DNA from: Evansella tamaricis
GTDB taxonomy: Bacteria; Bacillota; Bacilli; Bacillales; Salisediminibacteriaceae
Assembly: GCF_019042215.1 (NCBI RefSeq)
Contig: NZ_JAHQCS010000094.1
Location: 1 to 64,000, forward strand
Direction of reading: 5' to 3'
DNA: 64,000 bases
Position numbers and translations under genes: made by a program. The notes under the pieces are model-generated. The model was not told where the DNA came from. It did not search any database and saw nothing but the letters and a program-made list of their open reading frames with translations. Shown piece after piece: positions 44,697 to 54,445 of this stretch. Each line of letters opens with the position of its first letter. Position 1 is the first letter of the stretch.

Positions 44697-45926
44697 ATGA
44701 AAATTATTATTAATAATAAAAGTATCTATTCTTCCGTCTTTTATTTAATGATTATATTTAGTTTTATTTCCTATGAATACACCCTTTATACAAATGCATA
44801 TCAAATATTATTGTTAATAGTTTTCTCTTTTGGATTATTAATGGTACTTTTAGGGATTCTTTCTGGGCCAGACATCACTGATGTATATCTAATTAGCCTA
44901 AAAAACAATTTATTAGTTCATTTGTTATCCCTTTTATTAATATTGTCTATTTTTGTTTCATCCCTCAAATTAGATTTAGTTACAACAAATGGAGTAATTA
45001 ATGTAATTATAAGTATTTTAAGCATATATGTATTCTTTTTATTGATACCAACAATGATATCTGAAAACAAAGATAGATTAATAGTATTTATAATTTCTTT
45101 AATCACTTTTTTTTCTGTTATCGGAATCATTATAGGGTTAAGAGGAGAATTTTTGGGTTATACCTATACCCATTACAATAGAGTATCTTCTATATTTTTT
45201 GACCCTAATTACTTTGGGACGTTATGTGCAATGGGTTTTATTTTAAGCATACACAAAAAAGGGAAGTACAAATTTTTTGCAGTCCTTAATCTCGTTGCTT
45301 TATTTTATACAGGTTCAAGAGCAGCGATGATTGGTTTACTAATTGTCACCGTTTTATTTTATTTTTATAAAAAGAGGGTTTCCATTAACTCCTTCCTGTT
45401 CTTTTTGTTTATTTGCTTTCTAACATACTACTTCATTGGTTTCTTAGAAGAACGTATGTTTTTTCGAACTTTTCAAGGCCTTAGTTCGAGGGAATATCTC
45501 TGGGATATCTCATTTCATCTAATAAAAAACGAACCATTATGGGGATACGGCTACGGGACTGTCGGGAGTTTATTGCATTCACATGGAGCATCGAATGTAA
45601 GTTCTCATAATGCTTATTTAGATTATATAATGACAAACGGAATAATTCCTTTTGTGATTTACAGTCTGGTAATAGTTAAATCTGTTTATATGGGCTATAA
45701 AACAGAAATCCCTCAATCCATAATAAAGTGTATTGTACTAATACTGATAAACGCTAATTCCATTTCTATTAACTTAGGGGGAATTGGTATTACTTCATTG
45801 TTATTTACATTATTTTTAGGCATATGTAATTTTTCCGGTAACGAAAGCAAACTTAAGCAAAGACAGATTAGTGATGCAGTTAAGTTAAATGAGGTGCTTC
45901 CAAATGAAAAAAATTCTATTGGTTAG
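44697..45926 (+). CDS. Wzy-type O-antigen ligase/polymerase
   Basis: A 409-residue membrane protein with about 10-12 helices. The large outside loop holds GYGYGTVGSLLHSHGASNVSSHNAYLDYIM (around residue 285), the Wzy_C pattern of O-antigen ligases and polymerases. It should polymerise the exported repeat units. AAGGTG lies near the ATG, a moderate ribosome site. It overlaps the next glycosyltransferase gene by 23 bases. The sequence is very AT-rich. Confidence 0.82.
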   Translation: MKIIINNKSIYSSVFYLMIIFSFISYEYTLYTNAYQILLLIVFSFGLLMVLLGILSGPDITDVYLISLKNNLLVHLLSLLLILSIFVSSLKLDLVTTNGVINVIISILSIYVFFLLIPTMISENKDRLIVFIISLITFFSVIGIIIGLRGEFLGYTYTHYNRVSSIFFDPNYFGTLCAMGFILSIHKKGKYKFFAVLNLVALFYTGSRAAMIGLLIVTVLFYFYKKRVSINSFLFFLFICFLTYYFIGFLEERMFFRTFQGLSSREYLWDISFHLIKNEPLWGYGYGTVGSLLHSHGASNVSSHNAYLDYIMTNGIIPFVIYSLVIVKSVYMGYKTEIPQSIIKCIVLILINANSISINLGGIGITSLLFTLFLGICNFSGNESKLKQRQISDAVKLNEVLPNEKNSIG

Positions 45927-46836
45927 AGGGGAAAAAGCATTTTTACCTGAAATAGATGCCTATTTAAATTATCTAAATGCAGTCCAAGGAGTAACAGCTT
46001 TTGATTCATCAACGATCGATGGTTCCTTTTCAATAAATGAATTTGATGTTATATGGGAATTTAAGGGTCTAGGTGGGATGAAAGTAAAAGATCAACTATT
46101 AATACATGAATATGCATCTTTATCTACAGGAATATTTCCAACTATTAAAAACGGATTAAAAGCAAGGATAAACCCAAAACCTGATTTGCGTATTTTTCTT
46201 AATGCACGTGTAAGAAATGGATTCCCATTTAATGATGAGATTGACTACTGTTATCGGGATATGGGTATTGATGAAAGTTTCCTTCAACAAAAAAATAATA
46301 GAAAAGAATATGACTTTATATATGTAGGTGCTGTAAGTAAAGATAGAGAAATAGACAAACTATTAAACAAGTTTGTTGGAAAAAACAACGGGAAATTATG
46401 TTTGATTGGTAATGTGGAAAACGAGATATACAATGACTATAAAGAAAATAAAAATCTTATCTTCACTGGGAAAATACCTTATCATCAAGTTCCGAAAATT
46501 GCCTCAAAAGGAGTTTACGGAATTAACTACATTCCTGATAAGTACCCTTATAACATCCAAACATCGACCAAACTTCTTGAATACTTAGCTTTAGATTTAA
46601 AAGTCATAACTACGGATTATAGATGGGTAAGGGAATTTGAGAAAGAAAATGAATGTAAGTTTTATAAGATAAGTAATGAATTTGATTTTGATTTAAAAAA
46701 ACTGCAAAACTATAAATTTAAGTCAGGCATAAACATGAATGACTATTTGTGGGGTACAATTCTCGAAAAGTCAAATATCATGAACAAGATCATTTCCATT
46801 GATTCAAGAAAAAAGTTTCAGATCACCGCTCAGTAA
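45904..46836 (+). CDS. Glycosyltransferase (GT-B type, EPS locus)
   Basis: The 310-residue protein looks like a GT-B glycosyltransferase. The C-terminal half has DFIYVGAVSKDREIDKL (about 134-150), FTGKIPYHQVPKIASKGVYGINY and TSTKLLEYLALDLKVITTDY, the acceptor/nucleotide pattern of family GT4-like proteins. It lacks the membrane helix of other members. The ATG at 45904 sits after GAGGTG; the longer start is poor. The sugar cannot be told. It overlaps the upstream polymerase gene. Confidence 0.75.
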   Translation: MKKILLVRGEKAFLPEIDAYLNYLNAVQGVTAFDSSTIDGSFSINEFDVIWEFKGLGGMKVKDQLLIHEYASLSTGIFPTIKNGLKARINPKPDLRIFLNARVRNGFPFNDEIDYCYRDMGIDESFLQQKNNRKEYDFIYVGAVSKDREIDKLLNKFVGKNNGKLCLIGNVENEIYNDYKENKNLIFTGKIPYHQVPKIASKGVYGINYIPDKYPYNIQTSTKLLEYLALDLKVITTDYRWVREFEKENECKFYKISNEFDFDLKKLQNYKFKSGINMNDYLWGTILEKSNIMNKIISIDSRKKFQITAQ

Positions 46837-46901
46837 AAGATTTATGAAATTAGATTAAGTACTTTAGCATTTATAAATAAAGAAACAGAGGAGTGGAAAG
46901 T

Positions 46902-47603
46902 ATGGAAAGTAAACGGAGATGGAAAAAGTCGATAAAAAATTGTTCCTTAATTTCCCATTACCACCCTAAATCACCAGTTGCAGAACAATACCGAACCATT
47001 CGCTCAAACATTCATTTTGCTAGTCTGGATAATGAAATGTGTGTCATTACATTAACATCTGCATCTCCAGGAGAAGGTAAGTCAACTACAGCTACTAATT
47101 TAGCGATTATACTAGCACAACAAGGTAAAAAAGTTTTATTAATAGATGCAGATATGAGGAAGCCAAGCAGCCATTTTACATTTCGTGCTGATAATTTCTC
47201 TGGACTATCGACAGTTCTAATAAATAAGATTCCTTTAGAAGATGTTATTTATGATACTCCAATTCCAAATTTACACCTCTTAACATGTGGTCCAATTCCA
47301 CCAAATCCAGCTGAATTATTAAGTATGTTACGAATGGACTGGCTTCTATCAGAAGTAAGAAAACAATTCAACTATGTCATTATAGATACCCCTCCAATAC
47401 TTTCAGTTACAGACGCACAAATCTTAGGTGATAAAAGTGATGGAATCATACTTGTTGTAAGCAGTGGTCAGACAGATAAGAGATCAGCAAAAAAGGCGAA
47501 GGATCTTTTGCTTCAAACCCGAGGAAATTTATTAGGAGTTGTATTAAATAAGAAAAAAGATGTCGGTTATCATTATTACTATGAAGAAAATTCTTATAAA
47601 TAA
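46902..47603 (+). CDS. Bacterial tyrosine kinase (CpsD/CapB/EpsB type)
   Basis: The 233-residue kinase works with the Wzz-type activator to control polymer synthesis. Walker A is SASPGEGKSTTATNLA (about 53-68), Walker A' is VLLIDADMRKPS and Walker B is YVIIDTPP. The C-terminal tail HYYYEENSYK forms the tyrosine cluster that is autophosphorylated. I start at ATG 46902 with GAGGAG eight bases before it. In most loci the kinase gene is next to its activator; here three genes lie between. Confidence 0.9.
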   Translation: MESKRRWKKSIKNCSLISHYHPKSPVAEQYRTIRSNIHFASLDNEMCVITLTSASPGEGKSTTATNLAIILAQQGKKVLLIDADMRKPSSHFTFRADNFSGLSTVLINKIPLEDVIYDTPIPNLHLLTCGPIPPNPAELLSMLRMDWLLSEVRKQFNYVIIDTPPILSVTDAQILGDKSDGIILVVSSGQTDKRSAKKAKDLLLQTRGNLLGVVLNKKKDVGYHYYYEENSYK

Positions 47604-47629
47604 AAAAGGATTTTCAAAAGGAGTATAAC

Positions 47630-48796
47630 ATGAAGATTCTTTATATTACTACAATTTCAGATACGATAAATGCGTTTTTAATTCCCCATATTAAACTCTT
47701 AATTGAACAAGGAAATGAAGTGGGAATAGCATGTAATATTTTAGAAGAAATTCACCCAGATTTATTGGAAATGGGCTGTAAAATTCATCTAATCCCATTT
47801 CAGAGAAGCCCACTAAAAAGAGAAAACTTTAAAGCATATCGAAGAATAAATCTTGTCATCTCAAAAGAGAAATATGAGTTAATTCATGTCCATACTCCAA
47901 TTGCATCGATCCTAACAAGATTCGCCTGTAGAAAACTCAAAGGCATTAAAGTTATATACACAGCTCATGGGTTTCATTTCTATAAAGGTGCACCTCTTTT
48001 CAATTGGCTAGTTTACTATACTGCTGAAAAGTATATAGCGAAATGGACCGACACGATTATCACAATGAACGATGAAGATTTTGATTCCGCTAAAACATTT
48101 AATATTAGAAAAAAAGCATCATTATATAAAATTAATGGAATCGGGCTAGATTTGAAGAGGTTTCAACCCCTTACCTCTAATCTAAAAACTAAGATAAGAA
48201 AAGAATACAATTTTAAAGAAAAGGATTTCTTGTTAATTTATGTTGGAGAGATGTGCTTCCGCAAAAATCAAGATATGCTTATTCAAGTGATGAAGTTAGT
48301 TAATAACTCTATTCCTGATATAAAACTTCTCCTTGTTGGAGACGGAAAAAAGATGGACCAATATAAAGATATGACTAAAAAACTTAATTTAAACAACTGC
48401 GTGAAGTTCTTAGGGTATCGGCAGGACGTAAATAAATTAATGTCCTTAGCGGATGTTGTCGTCTCCACCTCTAGACAAGAAGGGTTGCCAGTTAATCTCA
48501 TGGAGGGAATGGCAACTGGTTTACCATTAATAGTAACAAACTCTAGAGGAAATAGAGATCTAGTTATGAACAACAATAATGGCTATGTCGTTGAACTGGA
48601 TGAAATAGATGAATTTGCTGATAAAATAATAAAGCTTTATTATTCTCCTGAAATAAGGAAAAAATTTGGGGACAAGAATCTCAAAATAATTAAACAATAT
48701 TCACTTGATGCTGTGTTAAAAGAATTAAGGGAAATATATGCACTGCATGGTGTGAAGGATAACGGTAAAAATAACGACTTGAAAACAATGGTATGA
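47630..48796 (+). CDS. Glycosyltransferase family 4 (EpsD-like)
   Basis: A 388-residue GT4 enzyme. The N-terminal part has FLIPHIKLLIEQGNEVGIACN and VHTPIASILTRFACRKLKG with YTAHGFHFYKGAP (about 100-115), as in EpsD and TuaC-like enzymes. The C-terminal nucleotide-sugar part has YVGEMCFRKNQDMLIQVM, ADVVVSTSRQEGLPVNLMEGMATGLP. AAAAGGAG lies before the ATG. The sugar is unknown. It is followed by the GT14 gene after 25 bases. Confidence 0.9.
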   Translation: MKILYITTISDTINAFLIPHIKLLIEQGNEVGIACNILEEIHPDLLEMGCKIHLIPFQRSPLKRENFKAYRRINLVISKEKYELIHVHTPIASILTRFACRKLKGIKVIYTAHGFHFYKGAPLFNWLVYYTAEKYIAKWTDTIITMNDEDFDSAKTFNIRKKASLYKINGIGLDLKRFQPLTSNLKTKIRKEYNFKEKDFLLIYVGEMCFRKNQDMLIQVMKLVNNSIPDIKLLLVGDGKKMDQYKDMTKKLNLNNCVKFLGYRQDVNKLMSLADVVVSTSRQEGLPVNLMEGMATGLPLIVTNSRGNRDLVMNNNNGYVVELDEIDEFADKIIKLYYSPEIRKKFGDKNLKIIKQYSLDAVLKELREIYALHGVKDNGKNNDLKTMV

Positions 48797-48821
48797 AATT
48801 CTCTAATATGGAGGTTTGATT

Positions 48822-49760
48822 ATGGATTCACCACAGCGGATTGCCTATATTTTGCAAGTTCATAAAAATGCTGATCAAATCAATACATTTATTAAGCAGT
48901 TGATTAAAGGGAATCAAGCTGACGTCTATGTACATATAGATAAAAAAAGTTATGACGAATTAAAAGACAAAATAATTAAAAACAAAAATGTTTATATTCT
49001 AGATACATCCATTGACTGTATTTGGGGAGACTTTAGCCAAGTGGAAACCACCCTTATACTATTAAAGAAAGTAATTAAAAGCGGGGTAAAATATGACTTT
49101 GTTTGTTTAAGAAGCGGGCAGGATCTAGTTGTGAAAGAGGGGTTCCATGATTTTTTAGCCGAAAACAAAGATTCTATATTTCTCGCTCTAAAAGATGTGA
49201 CAAAATTTAATTTAGGTCTGATGCATATGAATTGGCCGAAAGTTACAAGAAAACGTTATGGAATTTTACATCCTATTAGAATCTACCGAAGACTTATTCA
49301 AAGTTTATACCGAAGTGGAATTAATTTGTATCCAAATAAAAATACTTTTCCTAAAAAATTTCAGTTTTATGTGGGATCCCAATGGTTTACAATTCCTATG
49401 GAAGTAGCTTTATATATAATAGATTTCATCGATGATAATGAATGGTACTATCACTATTTTCAAGATACTATGTGCCCTGATGAATGGTTCTTCCAAACCT
49501 TAATCATGAACTCTCCATACAAATCAAATGTTATTACAAATAACAATCTTCTTTTCTTAATCTGGGGTAAAAAATTTGGTGAAACGAATTCACCAATATA
49601 TTTAACGATGAATAATGTTGAACAAATTGAGAACTCAAATCAATTTTTCGGAAGAAAATTTGATGAAAGCATTGATAAAGAAGTTGTAAGTTATTTTTCT
49701 GAGAAAACAGTTGCAACAGTATCCAGCAAAGAAACTCAATTAAAAGGATTGACCATTTAA
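48822..49760 (+). CDS. Core-2/I-branching (GT14-like) glycosyltransferase
   Basis: The 312-residue protein resembles the beta-1,6-N-acetylglucosaminyltransferase group. Marks are IAYILQVHKNADQINTFI and VYVHIDKKSYDEL in the first half, FVCLRSGQDLVVK with the acidic SGQD motif (about 95), GSQWFTIPMEVALYI and CPDEWFFQTLIMNS (about 228). It may add a branching sugar to the repeat unit. ATG 48822 has GGAGG seven bases upstream. It ends at an internal terminator that lies across the stop codon. Confidence 0.85.
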   Translation: MDSPQRIAYILQVHKNADQINTFIKQLIKGNQADVYVHIDKKSYDELKDKIIKNKNVYILDTSIDCIWGDFSQVETTLILLKKVIKSGVKYDFVCLRSGQDLVVKEGFHDFLAENKDSIFLALKDVTKFNLGLMHMNWPKVTRKRYGILHPIRIYRRLIQSLYRSGINLYPNKNTFPKKFQFYVGSQWFTIPMEVALYIIDFIDDNEWYYHYFQDTMCPDEWFFQTLIMNSPYKSNVITNNNLLFLIWGKKFGETNSPIYLTMNNVEQIENSNQFFGRKFDESIDKEVVSYFSEKTVATVSSKETQLKGLTI

Positions 49761-49801
49761 AGACAACCAACAACAAAAGTGGGTTGTCTTTCACATTTTT
49801 T
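49759..49801 (+). terminator. Second internal terminator of the exopolysaccharide locus
   Basis: AAAGACAACC (49759-49768) pairs perfectly with GGTTGTCTTT (49782-49791), loop 13 bases, then CACA and TTTTTTT. It lies after the GT14 gene and before the decarboxylase, which has its own ribosome site. Confidence 0.8.
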
Positions 49802-49820
49802 TACATGATGGGGGAAATCA

Positions 49821-51116
49821 ATGAAAACCATGATTACGAATTCTACCGAACTAAGTACTTATTCACAAAATTATAAAACACTCTCTAATTTAGAACAAGA
49901 ACACGGTTCTTCCTTTTACTTATTAGACATTGATAGACTACAAATGAATTATAAAAAAATGGAAACGGCTTTTAAAAGCAGATATGAAAAATTTATTATT
50001 GGATATTCATACAAAACTAATTATATACCCTATTTATGTAAGGAACTTGATAAATTAGGGGCTTATGCAGAAGTAGTTTCTAAACTGGAATACGATTTAG
50101 CATTAAAAATTGGAGTAGTTCCAACAAAAATAATATTTAATGGTCCTCTAAAAACAAAATATGATATTGAAACAGCTTTAAATATGGGCAGCATATTAAA
50201 TATCGATTCTACGTATGAAATGAAATACGTTAAGGAACATTGCTTACAAAATCCCGACACTTCGTTCAAGGTAGGCTTCAGAGTTAATTTTGATATTTCC
50301 ACTAATGGTGTCAGTCCACTTGTGGAAGGTTTTGAAAAAAGCAGGTTTGGAATGTGTGTAGAAAATGGCAGTTTTCAATTAGTATGGAAACAATTAAAAG
50401 AACTTCCTAATCTCAAAATAACTGGATTACACGGTCACTTTTCCACCGCTAACAGAAGTGTGAGTACATTTGAGAAAATTACACAAAGTTTATGTGACAT
50501 CGTAAAAGAGTATAAGCTAACAGACCTGGAGTATATAGACATTGGCGGTGGCATATTTGGAGAAGTTCCTCGATCATTGATTAGTAATACACCAACATTT
50601 GATGATTACGGAGAAGCCGTATGTAAAATTATGAACAAGGAGTTCGGGGATAAAAAAGAAAAACCTTACTTAATCCTAGAACCGGGTATTTCAATGGTGG
50701 CCAATACATTCCAGTTCGTGGCAAAAGTTGTGGAAACCAAGAATATAAGGAATGAGACCTTCGTATTGGTGGACGGAAGTGTCCATAATATTAAACCTAC
50801 AATGCACAAAAAAAATTTACCTATGAGAGTCATTCGTTCTTCCGTCGATGATGGATCCAATAGATCCGATACCTATCATATTGTTGGCTATACATGTCTC
50901 GAAAAGGATTATTTAGCATGTGATGTAAAAAGTCAAATGCCATTGATTGGTGATTTTATTATTTTTGAGAATGTTGGGGCATATACCCTTGTGTTTAATC
51001 CTCCATTCATCAAAGAAAGGCCCGCTGTGGTTGCATTTTATGACGGAAAGACAACAATTGCTAGAAAAAAAGAAAGTTTTAAAGAATTCTTTAACGACAA
51101 ACTCTACCAGTTCTGA
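49821..51116 (+). CDS. Fold-III PLP decarboxylase (LysA/ODC-like)
   Basis: The 431-residue protein is a fold-III PLP decarboxylase, related to diaminopimelate and ornithine decarboxylases. The PLP lysine is in YSYKTNYIPYLC (about 56), followed by HGHFSTANRS, IDIGGGIFGEVP, EPGISMVAN (the usual EPGR has Ile), CLEKDYLACDV and ENVGAYTLVFNPPF. It is an amino acid decarboxylase with an altered phosphate-binding arginine, so substrate may differ. It forms a block with the ATP-grasp and acyltransferase genes. No acyl carrier gene was seen. GGGGGA precedes the ATG. Confidence 0.85.
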   Translation: MKTMITNSTELSTYSQNYKTLSNLEQEHGSSFYLLDIDRLQMNYKKMETAFKSRYEKFIIGYSYKTNYIPYLCKELDKLGAYAEVVSKLEYDLALKIGVVPTKIIFNGPLKTKYDIETALNMGSILNIDSTYEMKYVKEHCLQNPDTSFKVGFRVNFDISTNGVSPLVEGFEKSRFGMCVENGSFQLVWKQLKELPNLKITGLHGHFSTANRSVSTFEKITQSLCDIVKEYKLTDLEYIDIGGGIFGEVPRSLISNTPTFDDYGEAVCKIMNKEFGDKKEKPYLILEPGISMVANTFQFVAKVVETKNIRNETFVLVDGSVHNIKPTMHKKNLPMRVIRSSVDDGSNRSDTYHIVGYTCLEKDYLACDVKSQMPLIGDFIIFENVGAYTLVFNPPFIKERPAVVAFYDGKTTIARKKESFKEFFNDKLYQF

Positions 51117-51221
51117 TGATAGAAACAAAACTTTCGTTCAACTCAAACCATAGAGATGTCTATAGTGGTTTCAACTAATACTGTGTTTTTCAGGATAACT
51201 TAAACAAAAAGGGGGTTTAAC

Positions 51222-52220
51222 ATGAATATCTTATTGTGCAGTGTAGGACGTCGTGTACAATTAGTGAATTATTTTAGAGAAGAGTTAAATAAAATTGGAG
51301 GGAAAGTGGTTGCGGTTGACTGTGATCTGACAGCACCAGCCTTATACCATGCTGATAGTTATGAGCTTGTTCCACGCATAACTCACGCAGACTATATGGA
51401 TTCGCTAATAACTATTTGTAAAAAACACGAAATAAAAGGAATTCTCTCCCTAATAGATCCTGAATTGTCTTTATTGTCAACTTATAAAGATTGCTTTCAG
51501 ATGGAAGGAATCTCTCTTATATTACCTGACAAATGGATTGTGGACCTTTGTTATGATAAATACTTGACATCTTTATTTTTACAAGAGAAAGGGCTTCCCA
51601 ATATTCCAACATATGATAACTTCCATTCTGTTAAAGAGGCAGTCACAAAAAGTAAAATACAATGCCCATTTATTGTAAAACCGAAATATGGAAGTGCGAG
51701 TATAGGGGTCCACAAAATATCATCCTTAAAAGAACTTTCGGAGTTTATGAAAAATCATGATGATTATATTATTCAGCCATTCCAATCAGGGGATGAATTT
51801 TGTGTAGAGTGCTACGTAGACATCTATACTCACGAAATAACCAGTTTTTTCAGTAAAAGAAAATTAAACATGCGCTCTGGAGAGACAGATAAATCCATTG
51901 AAATCCATGACAGTGTGTTATTTCAATTAACAAAGGAGTTAGTCACTATCTTAAAACCTGTGGGACCGATTGACATCGATTGGTTTAAAACAGAGAAGGG
52001 GTATGTGATCTCTGAAATCAATCCCCGTTTTGGTGGGGGATATCCGTACGCCCATGAAATGGGGAATAATTTTATCACCCAGATTATCTCTAATTTACAG
52101 GGGGTTAGTTCAGTTCCCACAGAGGAATATTCCGGGCCATATGCGGAAGGAAAAACAATGGTCAGGTACGATACATTTGTAGTTCTGTCATCGTCAAATA
52201 AAACCACCATCGTTAAGTGA
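51222..52220 (+). CDS. ATP-grasp ligase (CarB/PylC-like)
   Basis: A 332-residue ATP-grasp enzyme with N-terminal Rossmann part MNILLCSVGRRVQLVNYFRE, then FIVKPKYGSASIGVHKI (ATP binding, about 150), YIIQPFQSGDEFCVECY, and DIDWFKTEKGYVISEINPRFGGGYPYAHEMG with the metal-binding residues (about 250). It would join a carboxylate to an amine. The first gene of the pair is a decarboxylase, as in the butirosin genes BtrK and BtrJ, where BtrJ is an ATP-grasp ligase. That comparison is inference only. GGGGG precedes the ATG. Confidence 0.85.
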   Translation: MNILLCSVGRRVQLVNYFREELNKIGGKVVAVDCDLTAPALYHADSYELVPRITHADYMDSLITICKKHEIKGILSLIDPELSLLSTYKDCFQMEGISLILPDKWIVDLCYDKYLTSLFLQEKGLPNIPTYDNFHSVKEAVTKSKIQCPFIVKPKYGSASIGVHKISSLKELSEFMKNHDDYIIQPFQSGDEFCVECYVDIYTHEITSFFSKRKLNMRSGETDKSIEIHDSVLFQLTKELVTILKPVGPIDIDWFKTEKGYVISEINPRFGGGYPYAHEMGNNFITQIISNLQGVSSVPTEEYSGPYAEGKTMVRYDTFVVLSSSNKTTIVK

Positions 52221-52256
52221 TTATATTTGACGTATTTCTAAAAAGGGGTAATGGGG

Positions 52257-53372
52257 ATGAAGAATAGCATAGTTCAGCAGAAGAATCGTCCAATTATATC
52301 GGAACTTGTTATATTACGATTTGTAGCTTGTCTTGCCGTTGTCATGATCCATGCAATTGAAACAAGTTTAGAGAATTACACTGGAGAATTATCTACCATC
52401 GAAACTCTCTTTTATCACACCATTAGAATGGCCATGATGTTTGGTACTCCAACGTTTGTTTTCTTATCCGAATTACTTTTAGCTAAGTCGTATCAGGGGG
52501 ATCTCCCTGCAAACTTCTTGTCCACCCGTGCAAAGTATTTATTGCTTCCATACCTTTCCATGGCAGTTGTGTATGGAGTAATCTTTCATGCAAACGAAAG
52601 TTTAAATGCTGTTTTTATTGCAGTTCTAAAAAATATATTCTTGGCAGATTTTACTGTTTATTTTGTCTTAATTATATTCCAGTTTTATCTACTGCATTTT
52701 TTCCTCCATAGCTATCTAAAAACATGGAATCGAAACATTGTTTTGATTACAAGTTTAATAATAAATCTCTTATATCTTGCCTTTTTTAACTTTGTGCCCC
52801 CAATATCCTTTATTCCCAATGTAGACTTTTTATGGTACCACTTAAGCTGGCTGCCGTTCCCTGGATGGCTTTTTTATTTCACCTTGGGATACTATTGCGG
52901 CAGACATTATCATGAGTTTAAGATGATTTTATCTAAATTTCAGAAATTAGTCTTCTTCATTCCAATACCTGTGTTTTTGCTCGTTTTGATCCTAAGTTAT
53001 ACTCAAATCATAGGGGTTGTATCCTCTAAGCGAATAGATATAATCTTTTACACAACTACTATGATATTTTTACTTATTTATCTGTCATCTAGTGTCAAAC
53101 ACTTGCATCCCATCATCGTTAAAATCAGTAACTACTCGTTTGGAATATATTTACTTCACAAAATCTTCATGTATTATTTAAAACCTATGCCAATTTTAAA
53201 TAGCTACGGGTTTACATTGTATGTTTTTATTACTAGTATCATATTATCGATGATAGTTATATATTTTGTTAACAAGTTGAGTTTTGGTAAATATATCGTA
53301 GGAAGAATAAATACCATTTCCATATCTAATGTTAACGGGGAGAAAACAAGGAAAAAATCTGAGATATCCTAA
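52257..53372 (+). CDS. Acyltransferase family 3 membrane protein
   Basis: A 371-residue membrane protein with about ten helices. It opens with ELVILRFVACLAVVMIHAIETS, the acyltransferase-3 motif with the catalytic histidine (about 38), and FGTPTFVFLSELLLAKSY. It may acetylate or acylate the polysaccharide sugars. Start ATG 52257, with AAGGGG eight bases upstream, is favoured over 52251. It follows the ATP-grasp gene after 36 bases. Confidence 0.88.
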   Translation: MKNSIVQQKNRPIISELVILRFVACLAVVMIHAIETSLENYTGELSTIETLFYHTIRMAMMFGTPTFVFLSELLLAKSYQGDLPANFLSTRAKYLLLPYLSMAVVYGVIFHANESLNAVFIAVLKNIFLADFTVYFVLIIFQFYLLHFFLHSYLKTWNRNIVLITSLIINLLYLAFFNFVPPISFIPNVDFLWYHLSWLPFPGWLFYFTLGYYCGRHYHEFKMILSKFQKLVFFIPIPVFLLVLILSYTQIIGVVSSKRIDIIFYTTTMIFLLIYLSSSVKHLHPIIVKISNYSFGIYLLHKIFMYYLKPMPILNSYGFTLYVFITSIILSMIVIYFVNKLSFGKYIVGRINTISISNVNGEKTRKKSEIS

Positions 53373-53419
53373 TTATTTTGAAATGAATCTAAAATGGAAA
53401 TTCACGGGGTGGTAGAAGG

Positions 53420-54391
53420 ATGAATCTATTAGTAACTGGAGGGGCTGGCTTTATCGGGAGTAATTTTATCACATATGTAATGAAAAAATACCCCACATAC
53501 TCGATTACGAACCTTGATAAATTAACTTATGCCGGGAATATAGAGAACATAAAGGATTGTGAGAAACTTAAAAACTATCACTTTGTCAAAGGGGACATTT
53601 GTAATTCCAGTTTAGTAGGAAACGTCATCCGAGAACGAAAAATTAATGCTATCATCAATTTTGCTGCAGAATCCCATGTGGACAGAAGCATCACTTCACC
53701 AAGTATTTTTGTTAAAACTAATGTCCTTGGGACCCAAACCTTACTAGAGGCAGCAAAGGAATATACTATTCAAAAATATATTCAGATTTCCACAGATGAA
53801 GTATACGGCACACTTGGGAAAACTGGACTTTTTACAGAAGAAACCACACTAAATCCGAACAGCCCATACTCTGCCAGTAAGGCTTCTGGAGACATGATGG
53901 TTAGGGCTTATCATCAAACATATGGATTGAATGTAAATATTACTCGATGCTCCAATAACTACGGCCCTTTTCAACATCCAGAAAAATTGATTCCATTAAT
54001 GATTACAAATGCAATAGAAGATAAACAATTGCCTATTTACGGTGATGGACTACATATACGGGATTGGCTGCATGTACATGATCATTGTACTGCTCTAGAT
54101 CGTGTTTTACATCTCGGGGAACCAGGGGAGATATATAATATTGGCGGAAATAATGAAAAAGAAAATATATCTATCGTCTCTCAAATACTCCGCATTCTTA
54201 ACAAACCTTTAGAGCTAATTCATTATGTGGAAGATCGAAAAGGTCATGATCGGCGTTATGCGATTGATTCATCCAAGATTCATAAAAAATTGGGATGGGA
54301 GCCTTCTATTCATTTTTACGAAGGATTGACCGAAACAATCTTATGGTATAAAAATAATAAGTCTTGGTGGAAAAACGTACGAGATATGTGA
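53420..54391 (+). CDS. rfbB: dTDP-glucose 4,6-dehydratase
   Basis: The 323-residue SDR enzyme converts dTDP-glucose to dTDP-4-keto-6-deoxyglucose. Features are VTGGAGFIGSNFI (NAD binding), the catalytic YSASKASGD (about 157) with STDEVYGTLG, NNYGPFQHPEKLIP and RDWLHVHDHC. Length and DxxR pattern fit RfbB/SpsJ. GGGGTGGTAGAAGG precedes the ATG. rfbC follows. Neither rfbA nor rfbD is present near it. Confidence 0.92.
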   Translation: MNLLVTGGAGFIGSNFITYVMKKYPTYSITNLDKLTYAGNIENIKDCEKLKNYHFVKGDICNSSLVGNVIRERKINAIINFAAESHVDRSITSPSIFVKTNVLGTQTLLEAAKEYTIQKYIQISTDEVYGTLGKTGLFTEETTLNPNSPYSASKASGDMMVRAYHQTYGLNVNITRCSNNYGPFQHPEKLIPLMITNAIEDKQLPIYGDGLHIRDWLHVHDHCTALDRVLHLGEPGEIYNIGGNNEKENISIVSQILRILNKPLELIHYVEDRKGHDRRYAIDSSKIHKKLGWEPSIHFYEGLTETILWYKNNKSWWKNVRDM

Positions 54392-54445
54392 ATATACTGT
54401 TATCAGATAACGTAATTCTCCTATACTGAGTCTGGAGGGAGACAG

